Below are positions 25,566 to 39,900 of a stretch of 64,000 bases of DNA, one piece after another (position 1 is the stretch's first letter; each line of letters opens with the position of its first letter). The DNA is taken from assembly GCA_022266195.1 (NCBI GenBank), contig WHVY01000006.1:4898001-4962000 (forward strand), written 5' to 3'. This DNA is from Tetranychus cinnabarinus. Its lineage: Eukaryota > Arthropoda > Arachnida > Trombidiformes > Tetranychidae. A model generated the notes under the pieces. That model had not been told where the DNA came from. It did no database searches and saw only the letters and a program-made list of their open reading frames with translations. The translations under genes were made by a program, and so were the position numbers.

Positions 25566-25640
25566 TGTTCTATCAGAAAATGACCTCCAAATGTAAATTT
25601 GAGGTCGAATAACGGTTTGACCTTGAATAACCTTGAGCAG
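25566..25640 (+). repeat. TGACCT-rich dispersed repeat, copy B
   Basis: Contains AAATGACCTCCAAATG, TTGAGGTCGAATAACGG and TTGACCTTGAATAACCTTGAG. Together with copy D it forms an inverted pair about 175 bases apart. Confidence 0.65.
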
Positions 25641-26816
25641 GTGCGCTAAAATTGTGCTAAAGGAAATTATTTTGTCCTCAGATCCATTTAGAGTAAACTT
25701 AATCTCTTTAACTGAAGTTCTCGTCAATTTTATGACTTCGAATTTAATATTTTGCGGTTTATGAGTTACGTTGAACTACATTCCTTGTAATCCTTTTTCA
25801 ATATATTGTAAATTGTTTTCAATCTTCTCTTTTGCTAGTCAAAAATAAATAAATGGTGTAGGGCAAATGGTATCATGTCATAACATAGTTAACATACATC
25901 AAAATAGTCTTTATTCAATTGTGACATTACCTATTAAACAAAATGAGTCCGTCATCATCGCATCAACTTCATCACCGTCTTCAGCAGAAAACCCATCGAG
26001 AGATTCTATCAACGAATGCTGAAATCAAGAAGAGGACATTAGTTGGTACAGAAGAGGTACCTAAAGTTGGCCAGGGTCGGACAAGTTGGTCCAGAAGAGG
26101 ACTTATCATCACTACGCAACGTGAAGTGAATAAGGCTCAATAGCCTGTATGTAGAATATTAAAATCTGGACATCATTTTCTATGTTTCACATTTTTGTGA
26201 GTCATTGAGAATCAAACATGCAGTTTGATTGTACTGATTATTTACTGTAGCTATGAGAATCAACCCATCATTGAATTTCCAGGATTAAGATAATTAAGTA
26301 TTAGTAAAATCATTAGAGTTCTGCTCCAAGTTAGCTTTTTTGTTTTCAAATAGTCTCGTTAGTAATCGATAGATGTCACTACCTGCAAAACGCAACTGAA
26401 AGTTATTCCTACACAAGAAAGCCGAACTGAGTTCAGATAGGTTAGCAAAATCGCTTGCAATGAAAAACTCCAAAGAAAATTTCAGATCAAAACGAGATGT
26501 AAATGATATTAAAAATCGATAATGTATTATGAAACTTGATGCTCTTGAATTAAGATGCAAATTGTGTTTTAATCATTTCGGGCAGGTTTTCAAAAGATTG
26601 TAAGTTTGTTACAATTGTTGTCATTTTGTCAACACGTGAGTCAGCATGAAATGTACAAAAATGCAATATGAATTGGACTTCTTACGCATCATTTTGTTCA
26701 ACAATTAAAACTCGAATTTTCAATAGATTATGGAAAATTATAGCAATATACAGCAAAGGGGGTAAAAGTTTGTCAATTTTCATTATTTATGTGAGAATTT
26801 AATTGTTAATTAAACT

Positions 26817-26822
26817 TTTATT
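26817..26822 (-). terminator. Polyadenylation signal of CUB/LDLa gene
   Basis: AATAAA on the minus strand, 39 bases past the stop codon. This would give a very short 3' untranslated region. Confidence 0.6.
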
Positions 26823-26860
26823 GATAAGGACTTTTTCATGTTTCAATATAAATGAGATTG

Positions 26861-27941
26861 TCACACGTTTCTATCACAATTGTCGGAATAAACTCCCATC
26901 AACTCGGACCTTTTGAAAGTCCACATGGTTGATTGGTTGATAAGTGGTTGAAGCTGATGTTGCTGATGGTTTGAATGGTTATTATGAAGATTATTTTTAT
27001 TGTCATGGTGATGTGCATGATGATAGTAATGGTGAGACTGAAGAGTTGGATGAAACTCGAATTCATTCAAAGTGGACAAAGTTGCAGGCCCTTGAGTGGT
27101 GCTTGATGTCAAATAAGCTGAAGGTGATGAAGTTGAGTTGCGATTGTGAAGTGTTGATGAGCAAAGTGAACCGGTTGAGGTTGACCCTTGCCCATCAAAT
27201 AGAGAGCAAATGGTGGCTGGAGGTTGACACGAGTGGTTATCATGGATGGATGACAATTGGTTTGATCGACGTTTCAAGGTTCGTACAATACTGTAAAGTA
27301 TACCAGCCACTATGGCAACCATGGTAACCAGTGCCAGGGAACAGAATACCAAAAGAAAGGAAGATGAACAGAAATGGTTTGATTCATCGTAACCCGAAGG
27401 ACAGTGTTTAACACCATCACAAAGTAAATCAGGACTGAGACAAAAATTGAATTCCGGACACTTGTAAAGGCAATCAGTGTTTCTCAGGGTTTCACTCGTT
27501 TCCGTTTTCCGAGCATTTACTGGAGTCTTTTGTGTAACCCAGCGAAAGTTGAATGTAGCCGAAGGAGTTTCAGCAATTATCTCAATGATGAACCTAAGAG
27601 AAGATGAGTTGAAGAATGAAATGGGTGAAGAAGGATACATTGAATCTTGGGGTCTCGATTGGGAATAGTGTTGATCTTGATTAGCTGCTGATGAAGAGGC
27701 AAAGTTGTTGTGCTCATTTGGCGGAACCAAAGTAGAACGAGGTGATACAGGTGAAGTCATTGAAGACCAGGAAGAAGATCTTTCTTGCATCAAAGATAAA
27801 GATAGATTGATGGTCTCTACATGATCATTTCCGACTCCATCGAGTCCAGTTGAGTTGCTTCGGGCACAAATGGTTGCCATCGGCCTCCAAGGTGAATCCC
27901 AATAAATGATGAATCGATTTTTCGACTCGCACTTTTGACCT
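26861..27941 (-). CDS. CUB/LDLa protein last exon: CUB end, LDLa, membrane helix, tail
   Basis: A 1,081-bp terminal exon with acceptor TTTCGCAG, ending in TGA at 26,863-26,861. It reads GQKCESKNRFIIYWDSPWRP (end of a CUB), a Ser-rich stretch, the LDLa module, a membrane helix and about 150 cytoplasmic residues. The tail has His- and Asn-rich runs coded by CAT/CAC and AAT/AAC repeats and ends CDRNV. The LDLa keeps its Cys and acidic calcium-binding positions. Confidence 0.87.
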
Positions 27942-30900
27942 CTGCGAAAAGAATAAAAAAATTAGTTTTTCCATTCATATCAAATCCATTCTAACAAAGC
28001 TTTTTTGTACAAAAAATAATTCCTCATTAATGTTGAGTTACAATCGAAAAGTATTATTCAATCCAACATGACGAAACATTGTCTCGATAGATTTTACTTG
28101 TTGAGTTATTTGCAAAATGAACTTTTCCTCGAATAGATTTTCTTTTTTTCACAATTTTATGTTTGAAAAGATCAGTTTCAAAATTGTGAAATCCAACAGT
28201 TTGATAAAAAAAGAACATTTTTTAGTTGAAAATTTCCATGAAGATTATCGAGAAAAAAAGTTCTCTCCATTCTTTAATCTCACCTATCACCTGAAATAAT
28301 CCCTGATGCATCAGACGAAAATGAATAATCTTTGAAATCTTTTTCTTCTGTTCACCATTTATAGACACTTTTAATGTAATCTTTTTTCCCTATTCTCACC
28401 AAATTGAACTAAAGATCACATTATACATTTTGCTAATAATTTAAAACTCATTTGATAATGCATTTGATGGAGAGTAAAAGATTAACATTTTAAGTGAACA
28501 AAAAAAGTTGAACAGTTCGTCGTCTTGATCACATCAAGATTCATGTTTGCTTATAAATATTTTTCCATCGATTATTTCCTCTTCTTTTTTTAATACAAGA
28601 TTAAATCTGCTCTTTTTGCCCATCTTTACCCTGTAAAGTTCCCCTGTGAATAGCGAGTTAATTGAGCTGGAAAGCAAGGATGGAAAAAAAGATGATGAAG
28701 AAAAAAAAAGTTGCTGCAAAATTTCGTCTTGAGAAAAAAGAGATTTATTATGAAATTAAAACTGCAAGAATCGACTTGGAGTAAAGTTGTTCCTTCATCA
28801 GAATTCAACCCTTTTTTTACTCTCGTCTAAACTGCATGTAATCAAATGCAGTGAGCAAAAAGAAGATTCAAGACTTGGAATAAAAGAAAGACTCAAAAGA
28901 GAAACGAAGAGCAATCAATTTGCAAAGTAATCGTTGGTTAATATCATCATTTAGAGTCAACAATTTTTATTGCACTTTCGCCTGCTTGGCTGGGAGTAAA
29001 ATCATGAAGAGTGAAAAGGAAAAACTAAATTTGGTTAAACTGGCAACATTAATTTATGGAGACAAAAAAGTCGACTCGAGTTGATCCATCATTATTAACG
29101 TTAAACTCAATAACCAATGTCAGCTTCAATATTGAACTCGAACATTTTTTCCTCATTCTTTTAATTGTATCATTAGACAAAAATGTTTATAAAACCAGTG
29201 ATTGATGAAGTCGAAAGGAAACTGAATAACTTGACTGATAAGAGCAGCATTGATACTTGTGCATCTTTAATGATTAATGGAGCTGGAAAAGAAGAGATAA
29301 TTGAACATTTAGAATATGCGAAAATCTGTGCAAAGGTGACATTGAATTTGTTATCAACTTTACCTATTCAATGTTGACCTTTGGTCAAGTTCAATTTGCA
29401 AATGAATTTCAAACCTTTTTAGTAAATGAAAAAGTTTTGTTCCAACAGTGAAGCAAACAAATCAGTGTGATGTTGCCATGAATAAATGAGCAGACAAAAG
29501 AGTGAAATTTCGACTTTCGTTTTCAATCGATACTAATAGAAAGGTAAACAAGGGCTGAGAAGGTAAATGTCAAGTGAGATTAAATTGTATCACCATTGAC
29601 ATGCTGATGTGTTTCATGTTAAAACAACAGTTTGCTGCAACCTTGATGCTGGTGATGATGAAGGTAAATAACGAAAATCTGATAAAATAACAGCATCAGT
29701 ATCATTACAACTGTGATTAAGTAAACAGTTGAATAACCCTCAAGGCCAATTGTTTGGAAAAAAGAACTTTCAATTTCATTTTCGTTACAAGTTTAGCTTT
29801 TTCAATTCAGTGCGATTCTTCGTTTTTTTTCTGTCGTCACATTTTCCTTCCAGCGTCAAACAGTTACTGACAAATATTGTTTAAACAAGCTCGATATTAC
29901 TCTTGATGTAATAATGAAATAAATGATACTTGAATTTGATTTGCGAAATTAACAAAATTTCACTTTTCGATTCAAACCTTTGTCAACATGAACTTTCATT
30001 TCAAGAATTTTTTGTTTTTCTTTTGAAATTTTAATTTATCATTTTTTTCTGCAACATTTTTTCTAGTCTTTTTGCTTGCAATTGAAGGTGAAAAAATTGA
30101 ACTTGAATGTGATATGATTCAATGATGGTAAAGATGGTTGATGTAGAGATGAAAAGTAAAACTCATTTCCCTCGAGAATCGTATCATGAAAAAAGGTTAC
30201 TTTTCTATTCTTTTCTTCATCTCATTTTGTTTGAGCTCATTTTGTAGTGCTATGAGTTTAGTAGGCACTTAGGTGAACAATGGAAACTTTTTATGAGTAA
30301 AATTTTTCCAAGCATTATTTTTCGAGCATTTCTACTACAAAAGAGGCGAATAAGTTGAAGTAGAAAAAAAAGAAATATTTTTTTCCTTCTGAGCCTTTTT
30401 TCTTGCTGCATTGAAAAAAAAGCAGTCAGGATGCACATATTCATTGAGACAGTTCCGGAGGAGTGAGCAATTTCAAGTTGATTGTGTGTTGACTCTTGTG
30501 TTGCTCATTATCAATTTGACTCGTTTAGTTTTTATTGTTGTTGACTGCTGCTGAGTCTTGTTATTCTTGACTCTCTTTCTAGTTGACATTGGGAATGAAT
30601 TGAAACGAGTTGTTAACAGGAGAAGGAGGTTACATTTGAAATCATCACTTGTTGCAAGAGGCAGAAAAAGTGTTGACAAATGTGAAAGTTGGAAGAAGAA
30701 AGAAAAAGGGAAAAAAGGAAAGAATTAAGAAAGAACTTTGAACCCAATGAACATGAATTTATTCAACTGTTGCAAAATTTCCATTGAAAATAAAGTTGAA
30801 TAGAAAAAGAAAGCAAAAAGCAAAACTTTTTCATTCTATGGATGAATAGACGAAAAAAATAAGAGTTCGGTTGTGGAGATAAACAAGTAGGTGGAAGTTG

Positions 30901-33900
30901 AGAACACTTTTGAACTCAAAGAGCGCAAGGAGTGAGCCTTTTCAGTAAGTGCTGGGAGTTGAATCTGGAGGTTCAATCTGGGAGTGATTACAGGGAATTG
31001 AAACTGGGAGTAAGTTCTGGGAGTTGAACTGGGAGTGAGTATTATCAAAGCTTAGAGTAAGAGCTTGGAGTTGGACTGGGAGTGAGTATCGAGATGGAAA
31101 TGCTGTGGGGGAAATAAATAAGAATTGGAATGATAATGTAGAAGAAAATATTTAGAGCCAAAAAAATGCGTTTGAGACTATTTTGTACAGTTACCTTGAT
31201 AAGTTAATAAGATCAGTGTAGATAATGCATGTAAAGGAAGTTGATTTTTTACCCTCAACTGATGTTCAAAGGTTTTACTTATTCATGATAAATATGAAAA
31301 GATTGGATAAATGCTTTCTTTTTGCCAGACTGTTGCAGCTTACATGAATGTTTTCACTTTACATCTAAACCAGATTAGCCAGCACGCTTCCACCATGCTC
31401 AATATAAACCAATGAAATGAAAAAAATTATATCAGCCTTTTTTGGGTGCATCAGAGTCTTGATATTTCAATAGCAGCCAAATAGGAAAAAAACTCCCAAG
31501 GGTAAACTTCATCTTCATTCACATGTAATATTCATTCCTTTTCTCGTCGCTCTTCATCTTTTTTTATCATAACCAAGTTTTTTTCCATTTTCTTCTTTAT
31601 ACTATTTCCACACTCAACAATTGGATCTTGTGACTCATGTAAGATTCACATGTTTAGAGAATCAAGTTTCTATCGAAGAAAGCAACTGAGGAAAATTCAG
31701 ATCAACAGATTTTCTTTATGCATCAATATTTAAATGTGAAAAATGAAAATTCTTATTACAGTGTATTCTTTCCTCTAAATTCCACTTCATTTTCCACTCT
31801 TTTTTTGAACTTATTCTGATGGCATATAAATTCATCTTGCAGATTGTTTTGAAGTGAAATCATTAAGAGTCTTGAAATGAAAAGCTTTTTGAATGAAACT
31901 AGTATCAATTTAATAGATTGAGAGCAGTAAAGAGAAGAGCACATGAAAGAGAGAAAATCAATTGCGATTCTTAATCAGCATAGAGTCGCATATTGCACGT
32001 GTTCAAGTAATTTGTAGGGAAGCGCAACATTCACTTTCTTTTCATCTCTTCTTTCAATAGCGATCCAAGGTTGAGCTTGTTTGCTAAACTAAAAGTAAAC
32101 TCACTTTTCAATGAGATTTTATTTCACAAATTGTTAGTCTTATTATAAATATTACTGTATCAGATCATGTACAAGTATCCATTGCAAAATTGAGTTTATC
32201 ACGAATTGTAAAGCTGATCAAACTTAAGTGCAACTAAATGGCTGTGAGAATAAAAGAGGAAAATTGATAAACACTAAGAGGTAGAGAGTAGATTGGATAA
32301 GATGATATCGATGAATAGAAGAAAACACGACTTAATAATGCTTTGCTTAATCGTTTATTGAACCTGAATACTGAATGCTTCAGTTGATTTTGATTAACTT
32401 TAAACAACAATTGTTGTAACAGATAATTACTCGTGTAAAGTGATGAATAGCAAAACAAAGGTTTAGGCAATTTTTTAGCTTAAAGTTAAACTTTTCTCCA
32501 TATAAGTTTGTAACTAGTAATTATCAACTCTAATTGACTATTTAGTGTGAAAAAATTGTTTTTAAGATAAAAGAGAAAAAAAACTTATCCTTTCATGAAT
32601 TTAAAACATATTTTTTCTCGTTTTTTGCTCACAAGCTAAATGCTGAAACCAGATTTTTCTATCATCGCTGAGAGGTGAGAAAGTTGATGAAACAAGAAAT
32701 GAAGGACGAATAAGAGAAAAGTAGAGTGAAGACTTTTTCAAAGGTGAAAGTTGTCTCGAAGCACTTCTTTTTTTATAATAGCCCTCCTCGGAACATTTCG
32801 ATTTTTATGCAGTTGAATATTTTGGCAGATGATAGTTCTAGTAAATTTTGAGACTTGCTCAACGAAGCTTAAACTGTCAAAGAGAACAATCAATCGTATT
32901 CGACTCAGTGCAGAGTATGTCTATGGACACTGCAATCTCAAGGTCTCTTCTAGTCTCTCTTGGTATGCAATACTTATTGTTCGTCAGATTGGTTTTCTAT
33001 TGTGGTATTAATTATTCTATTAATTATTTAAATCTATAGATATTTTTGTACGTTTGCCAATCGGTATTGTTGTATACTTGTTGCCTCACCTTCTGGGTCG
33101 ATATCCATTGATATGAAGTGAAACGAATTTATTTGGATACCAAACGAAAATCCATCGACATTTAAATTGATTATTGTTACTAAAATTATGATCTGAAGGC
33201 ACTGTATAACTAATTTCACCCTCTCCATCTGATTTGATCAAATCAATTGCATTGGTTGTACAATAATTGTTGGCAACAAATTCATATTTTCCCTCAAAAT
33301 GGAAATCAGTGAAATCATGTAATGAACTCATTCCAGTTATAGTGAAATTGAGTACTGAATGTGGTCCAATTAGATTAAGAATGATTGGCGATGAAATGGT
33401 GGCCGTCAAGTTGGCCGAATCACAGAAACAGGCGACACTGAGAAGCTCATTGGTGACACTATCATAGACCCGTAACGTTGATGATGTTATCAGGTTTGAT
33501 TGTAAGCTTAATGAAGATGGGGATGTGGATGATGTTGAGTGAGGCAATGAAGAAGGCAACGACGGTGAAAGTTTGTTTCTCTCTTTTACTCTTTTGTAAG
33601 CTGCTTTACCTCTTGGTGTAGACTGACTCGGTGAGGATGAGCCCGGGTAACAAGAGTACGTTTGAACAGGCCCATTAGTGGCTTGCTGGCAGGTAGATGT
33701 GGATAGTTTCAATGAGGTTAACCGTAAAACCAGTTTCTCACCAACTCTTCCATTGAAATAATATGAACAGGAAACATCTGAATTACCTCCTCGACCATAA
33801 TAAAAAACATTACGACTTGACCATATGTGACCCGATAATGATTGGGTTGAAGTAAAGCGACGATCACAAAGTGTACCAATGATTGGTTCACCCGACTCGG

Positions 33901-36900
33901 CCGTGTCAATAAACTCATATTGAGCAGTAAATTTGGTTGGTAAATAGGTTAGACCAGGAAGACGGCGTTGAAATTGGCTAATCAATAGATTGGGTCCTTT
34001 GGAGAGGTAAGACTCTTTTGGATATGAGCAAGGAACCATTGAGTTGTATCCAGTGAAAGCTCGACCGCAAATTTTGGGTGAAATTTTCTCACAAAAATGT
34101 CCAATCAGCTTTTGCTGTTGTCTCTTTGATGAAATTGGATATGATGATGATGATTTTGATGAATGAAATGGTTTCCCTGTCATTTCATCTTCACTAACAA
34201 TTTCACTGATTTTCATTTCACCTGAATCACATTTTTCCTCTGTTGACCAGGGATGAGAGTCTTCGGTAAAATATGATATAAAGCGTAACCAAATTTTATC
34301 AAAACTATAAGGTGATGTAAAACGATACAAACAACTTGTATTGTGAGCAGTTGAAGGTGCCACCGTAGCCTCAATCCGACCAGACCGTGACACTGAGCCA
34401 TCGTAAATGTATTCACACTTAGGATAACCCAATGGATTCAAGTCACTATCCACACGTCTAGTTGAACCTAAACCAATGCCTTCTCTAGGATCAACTCGAC
34501 CTCCACCTTGGCCTGTCTTGCTCACTTCACGGTTAACCTCCTTCTTAACCATGTTGACTTGAATGTTGATCTCAAACCGAGAATCGGAAAGTGCATTATC
34601 TTGGACACTCGTCAACACTAGCAACATTTCACCCTTGCTGGATGTCAATGTGGGTAGGGCTCCAGTCCCACAAAACTGAAGTAGTCTGGGTGAACTAGTG
34701 CTTGGCCCATCGTAAACTGTTACTCTATCCAATGGACAATCAGATATGAGACCAGTTCGAGTTTGTTTACCATTGTTTGTCGACGATGATCCCGAAAAGA
34801 TGGAAATTTTATACTCATTGGACTGGAGAGAAAGAAGAAAAGAAATTTTTAAAATCAAATGATTCGACAACTCAGTCATCAAATCAAACATGTCAACATT
34901 TCTATTAGTTCAAGATGAAAAGACTATTTTTTATCCATTTCACTAGGAAAACTGAAAGAAAAGTAAAGCTATAATTTATATCATTATCCAGCCTATTGAC
35001 AAATTAATTTCATGTTTACAATTTCATCTTTCTTCATTTGAACCGATTAATACCATCAAGTTGGTTATAAAATGTCTTTTGACAAACTTTTTTCTTCCAT
35101 CTCTAGTTTTTATTTGAGCAAAAAGTGAAATGATATATTTGATGACGATCATTATGAAAGGAGCTTTATTGATATTATTATTGATAATAGTTATTGAATG
35201 AAAAGAGATGAAAATGAGAAAAGCAAAGTAAAAGCAGAAGTGAAGGAAGAAGAAGAAAAAGCTAAAAGAAAAAAATGTTTAATTCAGTTAAGATTGCAAG
35301 TGAATCCAGGAATCAATTGAATAGCCTCTAATTGAACAAGTTGTAACTCTTTCAAGATGATGATGAAGGAGGGATTAGAAAGCTGATGAGAGTGAAAAAA
35401 AGAGTCTAAAAGCTAATGGACATTCTCATGGGTGATTACCATGAAAGTCAACAAGTTTTCAGTGGCGAAAAAAGAATGACAAAGAAAACGAAATTTTCGC
35501 TTCTAATTGATTCACAGTTGAACATTGAACATGAGTTGGAATAGAACAAAAAATGTTTACTTTTCCTTGAAATTTTTTCACTCGATAAATGAGTTTTTCA
35601 TGCAAAATGATTAAGAAAATTTTCTTTTGGATGAGTTTTGCTTCATTTAAACTGGAAAACTTGTTAACTCTTTTTTCATGGAAAACAATGAAGGGTCAAA
35701 GTCAGTAATATTCATGAGTTTTTTTTTGTTCGAAAAAGGTTATCATTGAGAATTGAAGAATGCTAATGAAACATGAAATTTGTTTTGTTCATTGAAAGGC
35801 AAATAGGAAAAGATTCTATTCTTGAGTTTCACCAGAAAATGAATCTTCATTATTATTTGCTTTTTTTACTTTTGCTCGTTTGTTTGCACTTATTTGGTTC
35901 ATTTGGAGTTCAACATTTGAATATGAATACAAAGCTATCAAATTTTATCTGTAACAAGAGGAAAAGAAGTGGGAAACTGAGAAGTTGAACAGAAATGATG
36001 AACAGCATAGATCATGATGATGAAAAGGAAGAGTGAAAAGATGAAGAAGAAAGAAATAAATAAAATACAGATTATTATCGATATTATTTCTTCTCCTTTT
36101 GCCATTATTTCTTACTTGATTAATAGTTATTCTAGGTCCAAGTCCGCTTCCTATCTGAGATGAGTCAACTTTCTGTCGAATCAGATAATGGCAAGTTTTA
36201 TTTCGAGGATAAAATCCAGGATAATTTGGAGATAAAAGGCGACATTTATTGGGTTCCAGGCAATCATCGAATATTTGGTTACACAAATTTTCAGGTAATT
36301 TCATTCCAATCTCAGTGTTGTGTATTGATTCTGTAAAAGAAAAAGAAAAAGAATAAATCAATAAAAATCATTTTTCATTGCAACACTCGTTTGGAATTGA
36401 ATTTCATTCAATAGCAAAATAAAATTTAAATGGCAAATTGCAATTCTGATGAAACACGAAAATCAGAGAATCAAAAAAAATGCAAAAAAATTTCCATTCA
36501 GACGCCAACTCGAAAGAAAATTTGTAAACAACAAAATCAATCAAAAAGAAGCACCAAATTCCAAGTGTAGAAAAAAACTAAAAATTCCCCAAAAAGGTTT
36601 GAATTGTCAGAACTAACCAGAAAGATTTCGAAAAAAAAACGGAACGGAAATATCGAATAACAAGTCAACCAGTTAGAGAACAAAAATTTTGAAAAAATAT
36701 ATTTCACTTCGTTATCCATCCAAAAATCGATTGCGATAAATTTCAAAACAAAACCGAAAAGTTTCAAGTTGGAATTAAATATTAGAATCGAAATGAAAAT
36801 TTTCCAAAATCTCGAAAAAATGAGTTTTGGAATGAAAATATCCAATACTGGTCCAATTGGTTGCAGAATAAAATTTTTTATAAAAAGTGTTGCCTTTCAA

Positions 36901-39900
36901 TTTGGAAAAATAAAAATGTTCAGTCGATAGCAATAAACTATTCTTGTTTGCTTTTGTAAATTTACTCCCAGCAAAATGATATTCATCCATAACAAAGCAA
37001 AGGTAAAGATGAAAAGGAAGAGAAGGAAAAGGCGAAAAGAAAGCAAAAATTGTTGACATCTTTATGTGCGGCTTCACGCAATATCTGTATCTCATCTTTA
37101 TCTCTCATCTCGTTGTCATTTACAAAGAAACTAATGTTTCTCAACTGTAAGCTCATTTCAAATTGCAATCAATTGCAAGTTTACAAGGCCAAGAGTAGAA
37201 GAGAGGAAAAGGACAAAATTTCTTGAACCATGTGATCAGTATCTCTACTCGTTAATTTAACTTGACATGTACACGCTCACAATCATACAGATGCACATTC
37301 ATGTCATTTGCTTTTGAAATGAAAATCAATCTTGAAACTCACCAAATCTTCAACAGTAAAGCAAAAGACAAACCAAAGTTTAAGCAAAGAAAAAATTGTA
37401 AACTTTTCCAACAATATTTGTCTTTAAACCATTTCGCGTCCCTAAGCTTGTGCTTATTAAATTATCATTCAATTGATTTTTTCATCATTTTTTTCGTCAA
37501 ATTGAAGGAGGAATTTGCAATGATAATTTTCAATTTAATGTTATTTATTCAATTTTCAACTCTTTTTGTTTTCTTCATGTTGAGAGAAAAAAAACTTTGC
37601 AAACTTTTCAATTTACTTGGATGAATAAATTGTAATGAATAAACAAAGTTTATCAGATTATCGTGATTATCTTTACATTATTACGTTTGCTGGTGATACT
37701 TTATGCTACAACTTGCTTTATTAATCATTCAAGATTAAAGGTATTAACAGGTAAAACAGATTATTGTCAACATTATGGATTAAGAGTTTATCAATACAAG
37801 TTGGAAATGCATTTTTCTCTCTTTTCTCTTTTCTAGTATAATGAGCTTCATGATTACATGTTTATCGATCACCAATTGGATTGAGGCAGATTATTTTGAC
37901 ATGAGAATGACCTCATGTTTATTACTTTCCCTGCTGGTCAAGGTTATTAATCAATTTTACTCATTCAATCATTAACAGTTAATTGATCTTGAACATGCAT
38001 CTTTACCCTTGACCTAATAGACTTGATCAGCCGATGCAAGCTCATTATAACTGCCAACACAAACCTTTACTGTAACTGATGAGAGGATGAGAAAAAAGAA
38101 AGGAAATAACATTTCCAAGATGAACTCAAGCTTCATGTTTTGTTTTGAATAACTTTTTTTCCGAATTAACTTTGTTCTGTAGAAGAGAAAAAATTGGAGT
38201 TTATTTTGATAGCAATTAAATTTGGAAACGAACGAAAAGTTGTATCGCTATCAATCGTTAAACTGTTGAATAAATAAATGTTGAAGATCAAGAGTTTCAT
38301 TTAAACTTGGTTCAGTTGAATTTTTTGTAGAAAAAAATGAACTTCGAATAAAAGAGTTGCAAAACAGAAGAATGATGAAAAGAATTCATGAGAGAAGAAT
38401 GCACTCGAGAATAGACTGGGAGTAGAATGGAAAGTCGTAAGATATAAATTCATTTCTCATTGTCTTACAAACCATGAATCAAAAGAGACAACAATCTGAG
38501 AGGCGTTTCTAGTCATCATTCATTGACTTTTTTATGAAACTATTTTTAAGGCGCTATTTTGGTGTGCGATTTGTTTGAGCAAAAAAGCAGGATATGAAAA
38601 GAAAAAACGAAAATAACATTCTGAAAGACTCTAATTCAGTCTCGGTGAGCCTTTTGTCACTCAATTGTTTTATAATCAACTCTTGATCAGTAAAAGAGCT
38701 AAAGTCTTAACTGAATTATCTGTTGATTAAAGAAAATTCAAGTCAGATTTAGAGCTTAAACTCTTTTCGCACTCAACTTAATCAAATTGCATCGGAAAGT
38801 GTGACAAAAGTGATGAACCATGTTTAAAAATTAAAGGCGAACTTCTTTGATAATCAAATTTTCTCTGATAAGAGTTATTCTTAATTCAGTCAAGTAAAAT
38901 TGAAATGGAAAGTAATTATTTAATAATAATCTGCTGGGAGTAAAGATTATGAATAAATGTTGTATAATTTAAAGAAGATTTATTTTCATATTTCCATTTC
39001 TTTCTTTGTCTTGCAACAAATCAACAAGATAAATTGTTGGATTTCCGAGTTTCAAGTAGAAAAAAATGAAGAATCTCAAGAAAACCAAGAAACTAATAAC
39101 AATTTTCTACTATCTTATTATCTCATGAATCAGAATAAATTTTTAATATAAACCTTTAAATATAAAATAACTGAAAAAAATGGGAAAGTAAAAGAGCAAA
39201 TTTAATTCCAACATTTCAAGTAAAGCTATAATCAAAGCAATTTTTCAATATCTTTTAAATGCTACACAAAATCTGACTTGATAGAAAATACTTTAATTTT
39301 GAAATATTGTGTGAAAAACTTTTTACATTCAATTATCTTGAGTGATGAAAATGAATATTGAAATGAAGTTTCTTCAACTCAATCCAAGAATTTGGTACTC
39401 ACCTGAATGTGTTGGTTGCTTAGGTAAAGCTGAGGCTGATAGGAATCTGTATGTTAAATAAATATTAAGTGGTAAATATTGACTGAAAAAAGCTCGACCA
39501 TCTTGAAGTATTATTGATAATGTTAAAATATTTCCTTGGCTGTACAAAATGGCTCTTCGGCTCTGTCCATTATGATGCAAGGAAATTAGATTCAAAAGCC
39601 AGTTCCAGTGATGCAGCGTTTTGTTACAGAAGAGCAAGGAAATTCGTTGACAGTTGTGAGTTGATTCAATAGAGAGATGGAATGATATACAGGCAGACAG
39701 ACAGGATTTGAAATTTATTTCAAAGTTGATGTTGGTGGTAGCAGCGGTCATTCCCAATGGCCAATACAGGTGATAAATTATGATGTTGTAAGAACAGAAG
39801 ATGTGAACATGAAGTTTGAACAGGGAGTGAGAACAGGGAAGGAGAACAGGGAGGGAGAACAGGGAGGGAGAACAGGGAGTGAAAAGAGAGAAACAAAAAG

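Larger units (their letters stand above)
24862..26816. other. Intergenic; two further TGACCT-repeat copies
   Basis: Holds one repeat core in reverse orientation (25,326-25,391) and one in forward orientation (25,566-25,640). No supportable gene: the overlapping frames near 24.9-25.15 kb on both strands have no homology I know, and 26,294-26,560 is low complexity. Confidence 0.6.
27942..33089 (-). other. Intron of CUB/LDLa gene
   Basis: About 5.1 kb between the two last exons. It includes one possible plus-strand exon (29,177-29,335) and a GGGAGT-rich degenerate tandem region (about 30,945-31,085). The stretch at 32,770-33,020 is of normal complexity, but I recognise nothing in it. Confidence 0.7.

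Noticed and set aside
26944..27327. 127-codon plus-strand frame
   Set aside because: It is the shadow of the LDLa/transmembrane exon on the minus strand, which has splice support and recognisable domains.
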